Assembly: GCA_023105745.1 (NCBI GenBank)
Contig: JALGQZ010000009.1
Span: forward strand, 44,793,967 to 44,857,966
DNA from: Austropuccinia psidii
Taxonomy: Eukaryota; Basidiomycota; Pucciniomycetes; Pucciniales; Sphaerophragmiaceae
Reading direction: 5' to 3'
DNA length: 64,000 nt
A model generated the notes under the pieces. It was given only the letters and a program-made list of their open reading frames with translations. It was not told the origin of the DNA and searched no databases. The translations under genes were made by a program, and so were the position numbers. Below, piece by piece: positions 33,418-43,898 of the stretch. Each line of letters begins with the position of its first letter. The first letter of the stretch is position 1.

Positions 33418-35869
33418 AAGACTTGGGAGGAGCACATGTACAGATTATCAAGAGTTTTGACAAAAATCCAATCAGTAAACATGAAAATCTCCTTGAAGAA
33501 ATGTCATTTTGGATTTAAAGAACTTAAAGCACTAGGACATGTTGTATCTGGTTTGGCCCTTGGAATTGACAAAAACAAAGTTGCAGCAGTATTGTTAAAA
33601 CCCATGCCTCAGAATAAGAAAGAAATTCAGTCATTCTTAGGTTTTGCAGGATATTACAGGCAACACATTAAAGATTTTGCATCCATAGCAAGACCACTTT
33701 ATAAGTTGTGTGACAAAGACACAGTGTTTGAGATGACTGTTGACAGAGTCAAAGCTTTTGAGTCTCTAAGAGAAGCATTGACCACTGCTCCACTCTTACT
33801 GATGCCAGACTTTAAATTGCCTTTCAAACTGTATATTGATGCATCAGGAGATGGACTGGGCGCTGCACTTCACCAAGTTCAGATCATAAATGATAAGCCT
33901 GTAGAAGGACCCATATGTTTCATATCCAGGCAAATAAAACCAACTGATGCCAGATATGGAGCAAGTCAAATGGACTGTCTATGCCTTGTCTGGGCCTTGG
34001 AGAAATTGGACTACTTCTTAGAGGGATGGGTTTTTGAAGTGATAACAGATTGTACAGCTGTCAAATCACTTTTGAACATGAAAACACCCAACAGACACAT
34101 GCTCAGATGGCAAATAGCCATACAAGAATACAGAGGCAATATGACTATTGTTCATAAGGATGGGAATATTCATAAGAATGCAGATGGACTAAGCAGATGG
34201 CCATTACCAAATAATATTGATAATCCTGCTTATGTGCCAGAAGAAGCTTCACCACAAATTCCAATAGAAGGAATAAGTGTTACAGACTTGAACACCACCT
34301 TCTTTGAAGAAGTCAGAAGCAGCTACACTCAAGATAAGAATTGTAGCATCTTATGCCAATTACTTAACGAAGACTGTAAAGACAACTCTCTAATACATGC
34401 CTTGGATGAAGTATGAAGAAAATCTTATGATGAAGGAAGATTTCACCTACTGGATGGTATAATTTACCACAGAACCAAGCACACATGTGTCATGACAGTT
34501 GTAGACAGGTCATTAATCAATCTTGTACTGAAAGAAGGCCATGATAGTCCCTTTTCAGGACATCTGTCCGAAGACAGAACAAGAGAGAAAGTAAAGACCT
34601 GCATATGGTGGCCAATGTGGCAGAAAGTTGTTGCAGAGTATTGCAAAACCTGTGACAGATGCCAAAAGGCAAATAAATCCACTGGCAAAAGACTTGGAAA
34701 TATGATAAAAATCCAAGAACCAAACAGACCTTAGGAAATTGTCCATATGGATTGGGTAACTGGCCTACCACCAGGAGGTGACAGGAGCTATAATGCTTGC
34801 CTAGTAATTGTGGACAGATTCAGTAAAACTCCAATCTTTTTACCATGTCATAAAGATGATACAGCCATGGATACAGCTCTTCTGATATGGAATAGAGTAG
34901 TGTCATGGACTGGGATATTTACAAATATCATCAGTGATAGAGATCCCAAATTCACTTCAGCACTATGGACAAATCTTCCAAAATATTTGGCACTAAACTG
35001 TCTTTCTCTACAGCCTACCACCCACAAACTGATGGCCTGGCTGAAAGGATGATCCAAACCTTAGAGGACATGGTAAGAAGATTTTGTGCATATGGCCTTG
35101 AATTCAAAGATTGTGATGGATTTACCCATGATTGGTGTACTCTGTTGCCAGCACTGGAATTAGCATATAAAACATCAATCCATGCCAGTACCAATCAGAC
35201 TCCTGCTATTCTAGAAAAAGGATGGAACCCCAAGTTACCCCAAGATTCCTTGAGGAAAGACTTAATTGAAATACATCCCACTGCTGCTAGCCTCAAAGGA
35301 ATGCTAGACAAAGCTAGAAAGCATGCAGTAAGATGCATGGAGGACTCTTTTGCATATGCTAAAGATAAATGGGATAAATCACATGCAACTCCAGATTTCA
35401 AAGTGGGGGACCTAGTACTTGTATCCACCACTAACTTCAATAACATCAAAGGATGTAAAAAGTTAAAAGACTCCTTTGCAGGACCTTTTGTGATTAAGGC
35501 CCTCCATGGAGAAAATGCTGTTGAAGTAGAGTTATCTGAAGAACTTAGCAATAAGCACCCTACATTTCCAGTGAGCTTGATAAAGCCATATAAATCTAGT
35601 GATGCTTAGCAATTTCCCTTGAGGAATAAGATTCCCCAAGTTATACCTCCTATTGAGACATCTGGTGCTAAGAAAATTACCAAAGTTCTTAAAGAAAGGA
35701 AATTAGGAACCAAGAAAGTAAGGGAATACCTTGTTAGGTACAGTGACCCAACTTGTGAAGATGAATGGTTAGAAGAAAAAGATATACCAGAGCTATCAAA
35801 CTCCTCAGAGGATTCAGACACACTAGAAACACCAATATTACAAAGTAATATTCTTTTGAGGGGGAGGGA
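33418..35869 (+). pseudogene. pol: RT end, RNase H, integrase and chromodomain of copy F
   Basis: Same frame continues to 34413: RT thumb, RNase H ([52 protein letters not shown]). Breaks: TGA at 34414-34416 (Trp in relatives), TAG at 34732-34734 (Trp), one missing base near 34978 in the integrase core, TAG at 35607-35609, and another missing base near 35792 inside the chromodomain tail. Integrase motifs are otherwise clear: EGHD..SGH..CKTCDRCQK finger, [32 protein letters not shown]. Chromodomain-like KKITKVLKERKL, EYLVRYSDP, EDEWLEEKDI. Confidence 0.88.
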
Positions 35870-35870
35870 A

Positions 35871-37708
35871 TGTGAGCCTTAGAGGTAATTTCATATACCC
35901 AAAAGACCACAAATATAAAAAATAACATATTAATATAAATAAAATAAATTTATTTATATTATTAAAATAAAAATCAAAATATAAATATAAAATTATATTA
36001 AAAATAAAAAATTAATTACAATTTAAAAATAAAAAAACATTAAATTTTATAAGTATAAAATTACATTTATACTTGAAAAAATTAAGTAAAAATGAAATTT
36101 TAACAAAACTGTGAAAAAATAAATAAATTTGGAAAAAAGTTAAATAAATGTTATTATAACTTTTTATCCAATAAATAAATACCTAAAAATTATTTCACCA
36201 TTGGATTCCTCATAAAAAATCAGGTGGGGTCACCTCTGAGTGAAATTCTTGTAACTCAACTCTAAATAAGCTTAAATTAAGTTTTTAGTATTTTCAATAC
36301 AAAAGTTGAAAATCCTCAAAACCTTAATTTAATTCACACCACATGTGGTGTTAACCATCAATTTTTGTGTTAAAATTGAGGTGTTGTGTTTAGTTTAGAA
36401 GTTATGAGGAATTGAAGTATTTTCAATTGAATTCAATTGAAATGTCAAAATGTGCGCGTGTATTACATAAGTGAACTTTGATTTACATATGAGGTGTCAA
36501 TTATTACTATATTGTACTGTACAATTGAATTGAATTACATATGTAAATTATAAGTATAACACATGATGAGGAATTAAAGGAAAAATAAATTGGAAAGATT
36601 AAGTTTGGGGGGGAAAAGGAACTCCAGCTTTAAGGGGGAGCTAGACCCCCAAAATCCTTGCTGACAGGCGTGGGATGTCAAAATTCACACAAAAGTTCAT
36701 CACTTTTGGCCTGGAATTGAGTTACAGGGTCTGTGGACTCAATTGATGATGAGGTTTTGATACCAACTGGGGTAGTTTTAGCTGTTGCCAATAGGGTAAA
36801 ACTACCCTTAAGATAAAACAACCATAGTAGAAACAGTTTTAACTGGTTTCTACGCCTCTTACACACATTCTGACTTGTTTTGAAGGCTCTAGGCCTGGTA
36901 TTGCTATACTAATGGCTGATTTAAAGGTCTAAAATGGCTAAAAATGGCTGAAAATGGCTTAAACCAGCCCTTTTTGGTCTAAACCAGGGTTCAATGATGC
37001 CATAATTGGCTTTTCTGTTGTCAGACTGTTTTTCACGACTGACAAGAGTAAAATTTACTTTTGGAGTAAGAGAATTGATGGCTATAAAAGATTGTCTTCT
37101 TTGCCCCACTTTTCTCTTCATGTTAGAATCTTTTCCTTTTATTAATTAGTTTAAACACTGTTAAACCAATCAATCAAAGATTCCAACCACCATTTTTAAA
37201 TCATTTTAATCCATTTAACCACGTGAAAAAATCATTATAATCATTTTTTGTAACTCTTATAATCATTTTTACCCCTGAACCACCCCAAAAGTGAATTAAA
37301 GCATCTTTCATCACTGTAAACTTTGTCACTTTGTTTCCAAATTCACTCTGGTCACTTTTGGGCGTGTTTTCTCTTTAATATTCTTTTTAAAGACTTTGTT
37401 CTTTAATCAATTGCTTGCAGTTCTTTGCTCAATTAATTCCAATTGAAATTGCTCTTGAAGAAATTTCTTTTGTAGCCTTAAAATATCTCTTGTAGAGTAT
37501 TTTTTGGATAAATTTTTATTGTTGGTATAACAATAAATTTTTATAATATTATTGTTTTATACTAATAAGGTTATAAACAATAAAATTGGCGTGTTTTCTC
37601 TTAAAAATAATATTCTTTACTATTTTTAATTGATTTTTACCTTATACAAATTTAGAGGACAGGAAAAGTACTTGATTTCTAATCAAAGTTTCATATCCAC
37701 ACCTTACA
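35871..37708 (+). repeat. 3' LTR of copy F (Fam2), 1838 bp
   Basis: Starts TGTGAGCCTTAG after the purine tract GAGGGGGAGGGAA and ends CACACCTTACA, then TSD AACCT. The full-length Fam2 LTR in the window. No gene inside. Confidence 0.94.
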
Positions 37709-37713
37709 AACCT

Positions 37714-37732
37714 CCTAAGAGCTCTATGGTCT
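37714..37732 (-). mobile_element. 19-bp sliver of copy G between copies F and D
   Basis: CCTAAGAGCTCTATGGTCT. On the minus strand it reads as the gag-leader stretch that in sister copy I is AGACCATTGAGCTCTTATGAGG (49159-49180). It proves that F and D are separate insertions in one element. Its last five bases GGTCT are D's left TSD. Confidence 0.88.
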
Positions 37733-39162
37733 TGTCAGCCTGTGACTCAAAACCAGAGCACAAGCATGACAGCCAAAATACCATAAACCAATGGTATAGC
37801 CAAGATACCACCAAAACATGGAACTGAGCCAAATTAGCTCAAAAGGTATAAAAAGAAAGAGGAAACTCACCTCTTTCTGAAAATATAAGTCCCATCACCA
37901 TAGGACAAGGAATAACAAAGTTATTCCTGCTCAAAGTTATTGCTGAGCATAAACCTTGATTTTCACCTCTCATCTAAAATCTAGAAGGAGAGGCTTAACC
38001 CCATCAAATTGGTATTCAAAATGAAGCTCTAAGCCAGGGCTTTCTAATGGTGCCAGCCAAACTGAGCTAGCACCAGTATTACTTGAGTTATGGTCAAATT
38101 CAGACCAAATACGGGTGAACAAAACATTCACCTCTCATCTAGCTTTTACAGTTTTAGTGTGAGATACTTAAAGTGGGGTCTTTTTGGAAAGAGCACAATC
38201 AGGGCTATCTGATGGTGCCATCCATTTCCTCATAACTCAACTACAACAGAAGTTATTGGCCAAACAAACTTAATACAGCTTTTGACCAGACCAGGCCAAT
38301 GTACAAAAATACTTGTACATGGGATAACTTTGTCATATTTAATGATAGCCATGTCAAGTTGGATACCATTGTGTAGAGCTCATACAGGGCTATTCAATGA
38401 ACCAGCTTTGAGCTTGATATCTCAAAAACCGACAGAGTTATGACCATTTTAAGGTCAAAATCCCACCTGCTGTCAGATACAGCCTTACCATGGGATAATA
38501 TCCCATAACCATGAATATGAGGTGTCAAACAGACGAAGAAGCATGTTTTTACTTCAATACCTCATATGTCAGTCAATACTGGGGTCCCATACAGTTTCTG
38601 TACAGCATTCTACGCGTCATACACGTCAGAATCAGGCTGTGAGGTCCCCAGATGAAAATTTTCACCCTGTATTGGTGAAAACTGCCCAGATGTGGTTTCA
38701 AAACCACATCTGAGCCCAATACAGGGTATACAGGCTGTTTGCAAACCACAAGCCTGTCATAGAGAGTGAAAAATCTTCACTTCCTCTACGTGGAAAGGTC
38801 TAGCAGCCTTTCCACCTCAATTTCAGGATAAAAGGAGGGCTTTTCACAGCCAAAACCCTTTCCTCATCCTGCTCTTGAATAACCTGCGTAGTAAACTGTC
38901 AAAAACAGTTTTACTCTTGGTTAAATAATCAGGTATAATTATAATCTTTAATTATTGTAGACTTTATTATTGTAATCCAACAGATAAAGCCTGCACCCAG
39001 GGTTCTCAATAGCGCTCACCACCACTATTTCTCAATAGTAGAACCCTTTTATCTTATTATAAACCCTTATAAATCTTTTTAAAATCATTTTCTGCCGTGT
39101 CACATACACAGTTAAAGTTATAATTAGCCTAGTTATACCTTTATCATAGTATCATCCTGACA
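37733..39162 (+). repeat. 5' LTR of copy D (Fam1), 1430 bp
   Basis: TGTCAGCCTG...CATCCTGACA. It has a TATA-like GATAAAA at 38827-38833, CpG-bearing words ACGCGTCA and ACGTCAG near 38610, and the hairpin AGGGTTCT (38999-39006)/AGAACCCT (39040-39047). Confidence 0.95.
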
Positions 39163-39165
39163 TTT

Positions 39166-39178
39166 TGGGGGCCTGGCC
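39166..39178 (+). promoter_or_regulatory. Primer-binding site of copy D
   Basis: TGGGGGCCTGGCC three bases after the LTR, the same as in E and G. Confidence 0.75.
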
Positions 39179-39208
39179 ATGTTTTTTTGACTTTTTTGGA
39201 CCTTACAA

Positions 39209-39755
39209 GTAAGTCTTTTCTCCTTTTATGACTTATTGACACATTGTTTTATCCTTTCAGGCATGATTTCTATTTAAAAATATATTTTTTCTATATTTTT
39301 ACCTTTTTTTTATATATACTCATATTATAACAGTATTTTTTACGTGGTTAACACCCACAGTAATTAATTATTTTTGGCGTGTTTTGCATATAAAAACACA
39401 TAAGCCACTAATAAAGTCCTATATTCTTGACTGAATAAGGACACCTCTGACTGAAAAACCATCAGTTGAGGCGTGGTCAAGTGTATTGTCAATTCAATAA
39501 CACTTGTATACAAACCACTTTTACAGAATACACTTGCAAACCACAAGTGTATCTGAGGGATACTGACACACAAACAGTGTGACAGGACACCATAAGATGT
39601 ATTTTTGACGTGAAATTGTTAATTCAATTACACTGTCATTATACAAGGGCATACTGTAATAATATACAAGCCCAGAGGCCATTCTTAGACGTGCAAAACC
39701 AGCCTTTTAAGAAGTCTTAACTGACATAAGCCCTCTTTTTCCTGTTTTGATTCAG
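39209..39755 (+). other. Candidate leader intron 1 of copy D, 547 nt; removal creates an ATG
   Basis: Donor ACAA|GTAAGT (39209) and acceptor CCTGTTTTGATTCAG|TGGAAG after 39755, with a strong pyrimidine tract. The last exon base A and the first bases TG would form the ORF1 start codon ATG GAA GAA. The intron is AT-rich and carries nothing else I can name. Confidence 0.55.
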
Positions 39756-40824
39756 TGGAAGAAAACTACATCCCACTTGAAGCCCAGTCACAGGCCAACA
39801 CACCAGTGACACCCTCAGAACCAGAGGGCAGCAAGGGTAAAGGAAAAAGGCTTAGTGAAGGCCTCATTACAGCCAAGAAGTGGACACCAATAGCCACTCA
39901 GAGGAATAGAAAACCACGAAACTCTGCTTCAATACAAGGTAAACCAACCTTAACCACTTGTACAGGGAATATTACAATTATTAACCCAGTTGTAACCTCC
40001 AAAGGCAAACTGCCCAAATCAGCAGATAACAAATTTGTACAAGGCACAGTCAAAGGTAAATACCCTAAGAACATAAAGTTTTTGACTGCTTGCAAACACT
40101 GATATGTCCCCTGCATACCTCAGAGACCTTGGCTTCCAGAGGAACCAGCCAGAGGATAGAGCAGGAATGTCTAGAACCAGAAGACCTGAAAGAAGACACA
40201 GTGGACACAGTGGTGGATGGCAAAACAATGAGGGAGATAATATCAACCTTGCCATTAACACTCCAATTCAACAGAAACCTCAAACCAGAGGACTGGAAGG
40301 ATATGGATCAAGTTCTTCAAATCCACCAACTCCTCAAAGATTTGTTTCAATGGAGCATGGACAACAAGAGGTTCAACCTAGCAACTCACTGGGCAGAACT
40401 GGGATCAAGTTGCCAGAAGATCTGTCTCAAAGAGATAGACTTCAAAGACCTTATGGTAATCACCAAGGGTTGGAATCCTACCAGGCAGCACAGACTCCTG
40501 GAGGCAAGGGCACAGAGGATAAGGGAGAACCAAGCCACTATCCAAGCTATAGAAGAACAGTTAACCCAGACAGGGCCTACTCAGATTCCTTCAGGTTCAC
40601 AAGGAGCAAGCCAAATCAGCTCTCCAGTGGCTTCAAACCATTCAGAAACCAGCAGATCAGTGGCCAAGAGTCACCATTCTTCACAATTCCAGGAAGTTTC
40701 CAGGAGAAGACAAGGCAACAAGGGCAAGAACAAAGCCTCCTTCAACCAGAGGAGGAAAGAGTCAGACCCCATGATCCAGAAGCTGTTAGATTTGGTAAAA
40801 GAAGTACACAAGAACCAGAAATAG
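39756..40824 (+). CDS. ORF1 of copy D, spliced accessory ORF overlapping gag
   Basis: Exons 39756-40055 and 40124-40824, start codon completed by the A at 39208. 1002 nt, an exact multiple of three, 333 codons, no internal stop. Exon one product: Pro/Thr/Lys-rich. Exon two: EDWKDMDQVLQIHQLLKDLF and WSMDNKRFNLATHWAELG, then a Gln/Arg-rich helix (RENQATIQAIEEQL), a Ser-rich linker and a basic end stopping after KNQK. The first two blocks are also recognisable in E's matching frame (NWTDAGKITHIHVLLKGF, WSMDNKTITMGVSWKEIG). The whole second exon is also gag in the other frame. No known domain; unknown function. Confidence 0.6.
40056..40123 (+). other. Candidate intron 2 of copy D, containing the gag-pol ATG
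   Basis: Donor CAAAG|GTAAAT, acceptor GCATACCTCAG|AGACC, 68 nt. Its removal joins the two ORF1 exons in frame (VQGTVK|E). The gag ATG at 40104 lies inside it, so only RNA keeping it can make Gag-Pol from that start. Confidence 0.55.
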
Positions 40825-42250
40825 TTGTAAACCACTCTAGAATCAGTAGTCCTAGTAATAGAAACATTACCCCCACTCAGACTGAAAATAACATTATCAC
40901 ATCTGAGAGTAACATCAACAGTGACACACTGTGGTTACAAATGTCCCAATATGCAGAGCAATCTGCAAAGCAGGCTACAGAATTTGCAGCTGCCCAAGAG
41001 AGGATGAGAAAAACTCAAGCCTCATTGGAGCAGATAGTTAAAAACCTTCAGGAAGGATATGCTCAACTGAGAAAAGCCTCTGAAGAAAACAACAAGAGAC
41101 TGAATCAAGTCTCTGAAGAACAACACCATAGTAGCAGGGACAGGGAGTGTCTGAACCAAGACATCAACAAATTGTTTGATGCCTACCATAGCTTAAAGCC
41201 CCAACCACAAGGCCAAGCTATGGAGAATCCATATCAACCAGATGACATCAAACCAGATGCCATGTTGTTGAATAAGGCAAGATCTCCATCACAATACCAG
41301 GATGGAGATGGCATGTCTTATTCAGAGAAGGAAGCCTTGAAACAGCTTCCTGAGGCCTCAAGCTGGCCCAAATTCTCTGGATCAGGGGAATATGATCATA
41401 TGGAACTCATAGATTATATTGATGGACTCTTCATTGATGTACCAAGCATACCAGATTACTGGATTACTGCTAGACTGAATACTGCATTTAAAGGTCATGC
41501 AAGTATATGGTACACTGAAATGAAAAAAATCCATGGCAGAAGAAATTGGCCATGGTGGAAGAGTCAAATAATCCAAAAGTACAGTAATGGAACTTGGATA
41601 TGGCAAAAGACCATGTCATTTGAAAATGACAAATACTCTGTGGACAAAGATCCATATGAGTGGTGTCTTAGACAGTCTAAAAGACTTAAAGCCATTGATC
41701 CTCAAATGAAAATTCAAATGAGGAATCATAAACTTCTGACACAACTGCCAGGAGAACTATAGCATGCAGTAAAGTGCAGATGCAACCAAATTTGCACTCT
41801 AGATGATATAGCCAATACCTTACAAGACATAAGGAAAAGGACTAATATAGGGAAATTCACCCCATATAGAAGCAATAGTTTCAAAGAAAAACAACCTTTC
41901 AGGGTAGAGTTTAAAGACAAACCCAGAGAAAGAGTGGCAGAAGTAGCAAAGAAGAAGAATTCTTGTCACAATTGTGGTTCAACAGACCACTATGCCAACA
42001 ACTGTCCAAAAGCAAAGAAGAAAGTCTATGCTATAGAAAAAGTCCCTGAAGAAGAACCTCCAACAGAGGATTCTGAATCAGACTCTATGGGTGATGCCAT
42101 TAGAGAACCATCTGATGAGGATCAAGACCCAAGAGAGGAATTTCTAGTGGAATACCAAGAGGAAACCCCACTAGAAATCCAGGATATACAGTTGGAAGCA
42201 GGCATGCCACAAGACACTGCCAACAAGAACTTGTGTAAACATACACAAGA
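40104..42250 (+). pseudogene. gag: gag of copy D
   Basis: ATG 40104. Gln/Ser/Arg-rich N-terminus overlapping ORF1; a Gln-rich coiled coil (about 40950-41170); capsid block WPKFSGSGEYDHMELIDYID from about 41365, with YWITARLNTAFKGHASIWY; zinc knuckle [14 protein letters not shown] near 41964-42005; acidic linker. One in-frame TAG at 41760-41762, in GEL*HAVKCR, where copy A has GAG. The frame then stays open into protease and RT, so a single base change separates this from a full Gag-Pol. Confidence 0.88.
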
Positions 42251-43898
42251 TGCACAAAAATTCCTGGTAACACCAACCAAAGGAATGGCATACATACATG
42301 GAACAGCCACGAAAATGACTGTATTTATTGACAATGCTCAGCACCCACTGATCATTGACAGTGGAGCACACTGCTCCATAGTGGTCAGAAATTATCTGGA
42401 TAACCACTTCCCAAACTGGGAAAAAGAATTCTTGCCCACCAGGGCAAAGAACATTAAGAGTGCATCTGGAAAGATGACCTCTATTGGGACAATTATCAAA
42501 GAGATAATTATACCCCACAGAAAAGGTAATATCAGACTCAACCCAGAGTTTGTAGTGCTTGAAGATGCCCACATCCAAGGGTTTTTACTGGGAACAGATT
42601 ACCAGAGGATGTATGGCATAGATATTTACAATAGTAAAAATAGGCATATTACCATTGGTACTAACAAGGAAACGAAATTTTCTCTTGATATATACCAGAT
42701 ATCTTCACAGGACCCACTGGAAGAACTTCTGAAAGAATTCAGAGAGGGACAGTTTAGCACTACCCTCACCAGTAAACAAAAGCTAAGTTTACTGAAGATG
42801 CTGAGGAAGAATAGACCAGCATTTACCATTGGTGAAGAACCATTAGGCAAGATCAAAGGCCATGATATAGAACTATATCTGGATGTAGAAAGGCCTTATC
42901 CACCCATGTTAAGGAGACCTCCTTACCCAGCAAGCCTGGAGACCAGGAAAGAGATTGAGAAACATATCAATGAACTCCTGGACATGGATGTCATTAGGAA
43001 GATTGGACATAATGAAATAGTGGAAATCACCACTCCTGTCCTAATCACCTGGCATGATGGCAAATCGAGATTGTGTGGAGACTTCAGAGCCCTGAACAAC
43101 TACACAAAAGCAGACAGGTATCCTATACCAAGGATACCTCTTGCCTTGGATAAATTGGCCAAAGCCAAATACATAACCAAGATGGATTGTATGAAGGGCT
43201 TCCACCAAAATGGAGTTAAACCAAACTCCATGAAATTACTCAGAATTATATACCATATGGGCATATATGAGTACACCAGGATGCCATTTGGCATCAAGAA
43301 TGCACCATCCCACTTCCAAAGGATGATGGACACCATATTTCAAGAAGAAATAATGGAAGGCTGGATGGTAGTATATATTGATGATATCATTATATACTCA
43401 GAGACATGGGAGGACCATGTACAATACATAGACAGAGTGCTAAGTAAATGTACACCCATCAATCTGAAAATTTCACTCAAAAAGTGTAATTTTGGCCAAC
43501 AAGAGCTACTAGCTCTAGGACACAAAGTCTCAGGCCTTAGTCTGGCAATTGACCAGAACAAAGTAGCAGCAGTACTGCAAAAGCCAGTACCAAATAACAT
43601 CAAAGAGATGCAATCTTTCCTTGGATTTGCCAGCTACTATAGAAACCACATCAAAGACTTTGCCCACATAAGTAGTAGTTTATACAAGTTATGCTCAAAG
43701 GATGTAGTTTTTGAAATTACCAAGGAAAGAAGGGATGCATATGAGAGGATCAAATATGAACTCACTAATGCACCTGTGCTCATCTTACCTGACTATGAAC
43801 TACCATTCAAATTATATATAGCTGCAGCAGGCAGTCAAGGCCTAGGAGCAGCCCTTCACCAAAGACAAATTGTGGATGGTGAACCAAGAGAAGGGTAA
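42251..43898 (+). pseudogene. pol: Protease, RT and RNase H start of copy D
   Basis: Aspartic protease [10 protein letters not shown] (about 42352). RT with [73 protein letters not shown] and intact YIDD at 43374-43385, then [19 protein letters not shown] and [18 protein letters not shown] (thumb/connection). In RNase H the catalytic Asp of YIDA is Ala (YIAAAG, codon 43821-43823). The frame closes at 43898 because one G is missing near 43895 relative to copy A. Confidence 0.9.

Larger units (their letters stand above)
20280..37708 (+). mobile_element. Copy F: Fam2 Ty3/gypsy element, complete with both LTRs, TSD AACCT
   Basis: TSD AACCT at 20275-20279 and 37709-37713. Without the inserted copy E (22363-29732) and its duplicated 5 bp, F is about 10.05 kb: LTR, primer site, leader with two candidate introns, ORF1, gag-pol, purine tract, LTR. 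It entered the gag leader of copy G. The LTRs differ mainly by two deletions in the 5' copy. Pol carries three or four stops and two frameshifts, so F is inactive. Confidence 0.93.

Noticed and set aside
39163..39180. Self-primed reverse transcription (Tf1-like)
   Set aside because: I found no stretch near the presumed RNA 5' end complementary to the primer site, and its start fits a tRNA-Pro site.
40700..40830. Programmed -1 frameshift from ORF1 into gag-pol
   Set aside because: The frame relation would fit, but no X XXY YYZ slippery heptamer is visible near the ORF1 ends in D, A or F, and gag has its own ATG. The splicing model explains the layout better.
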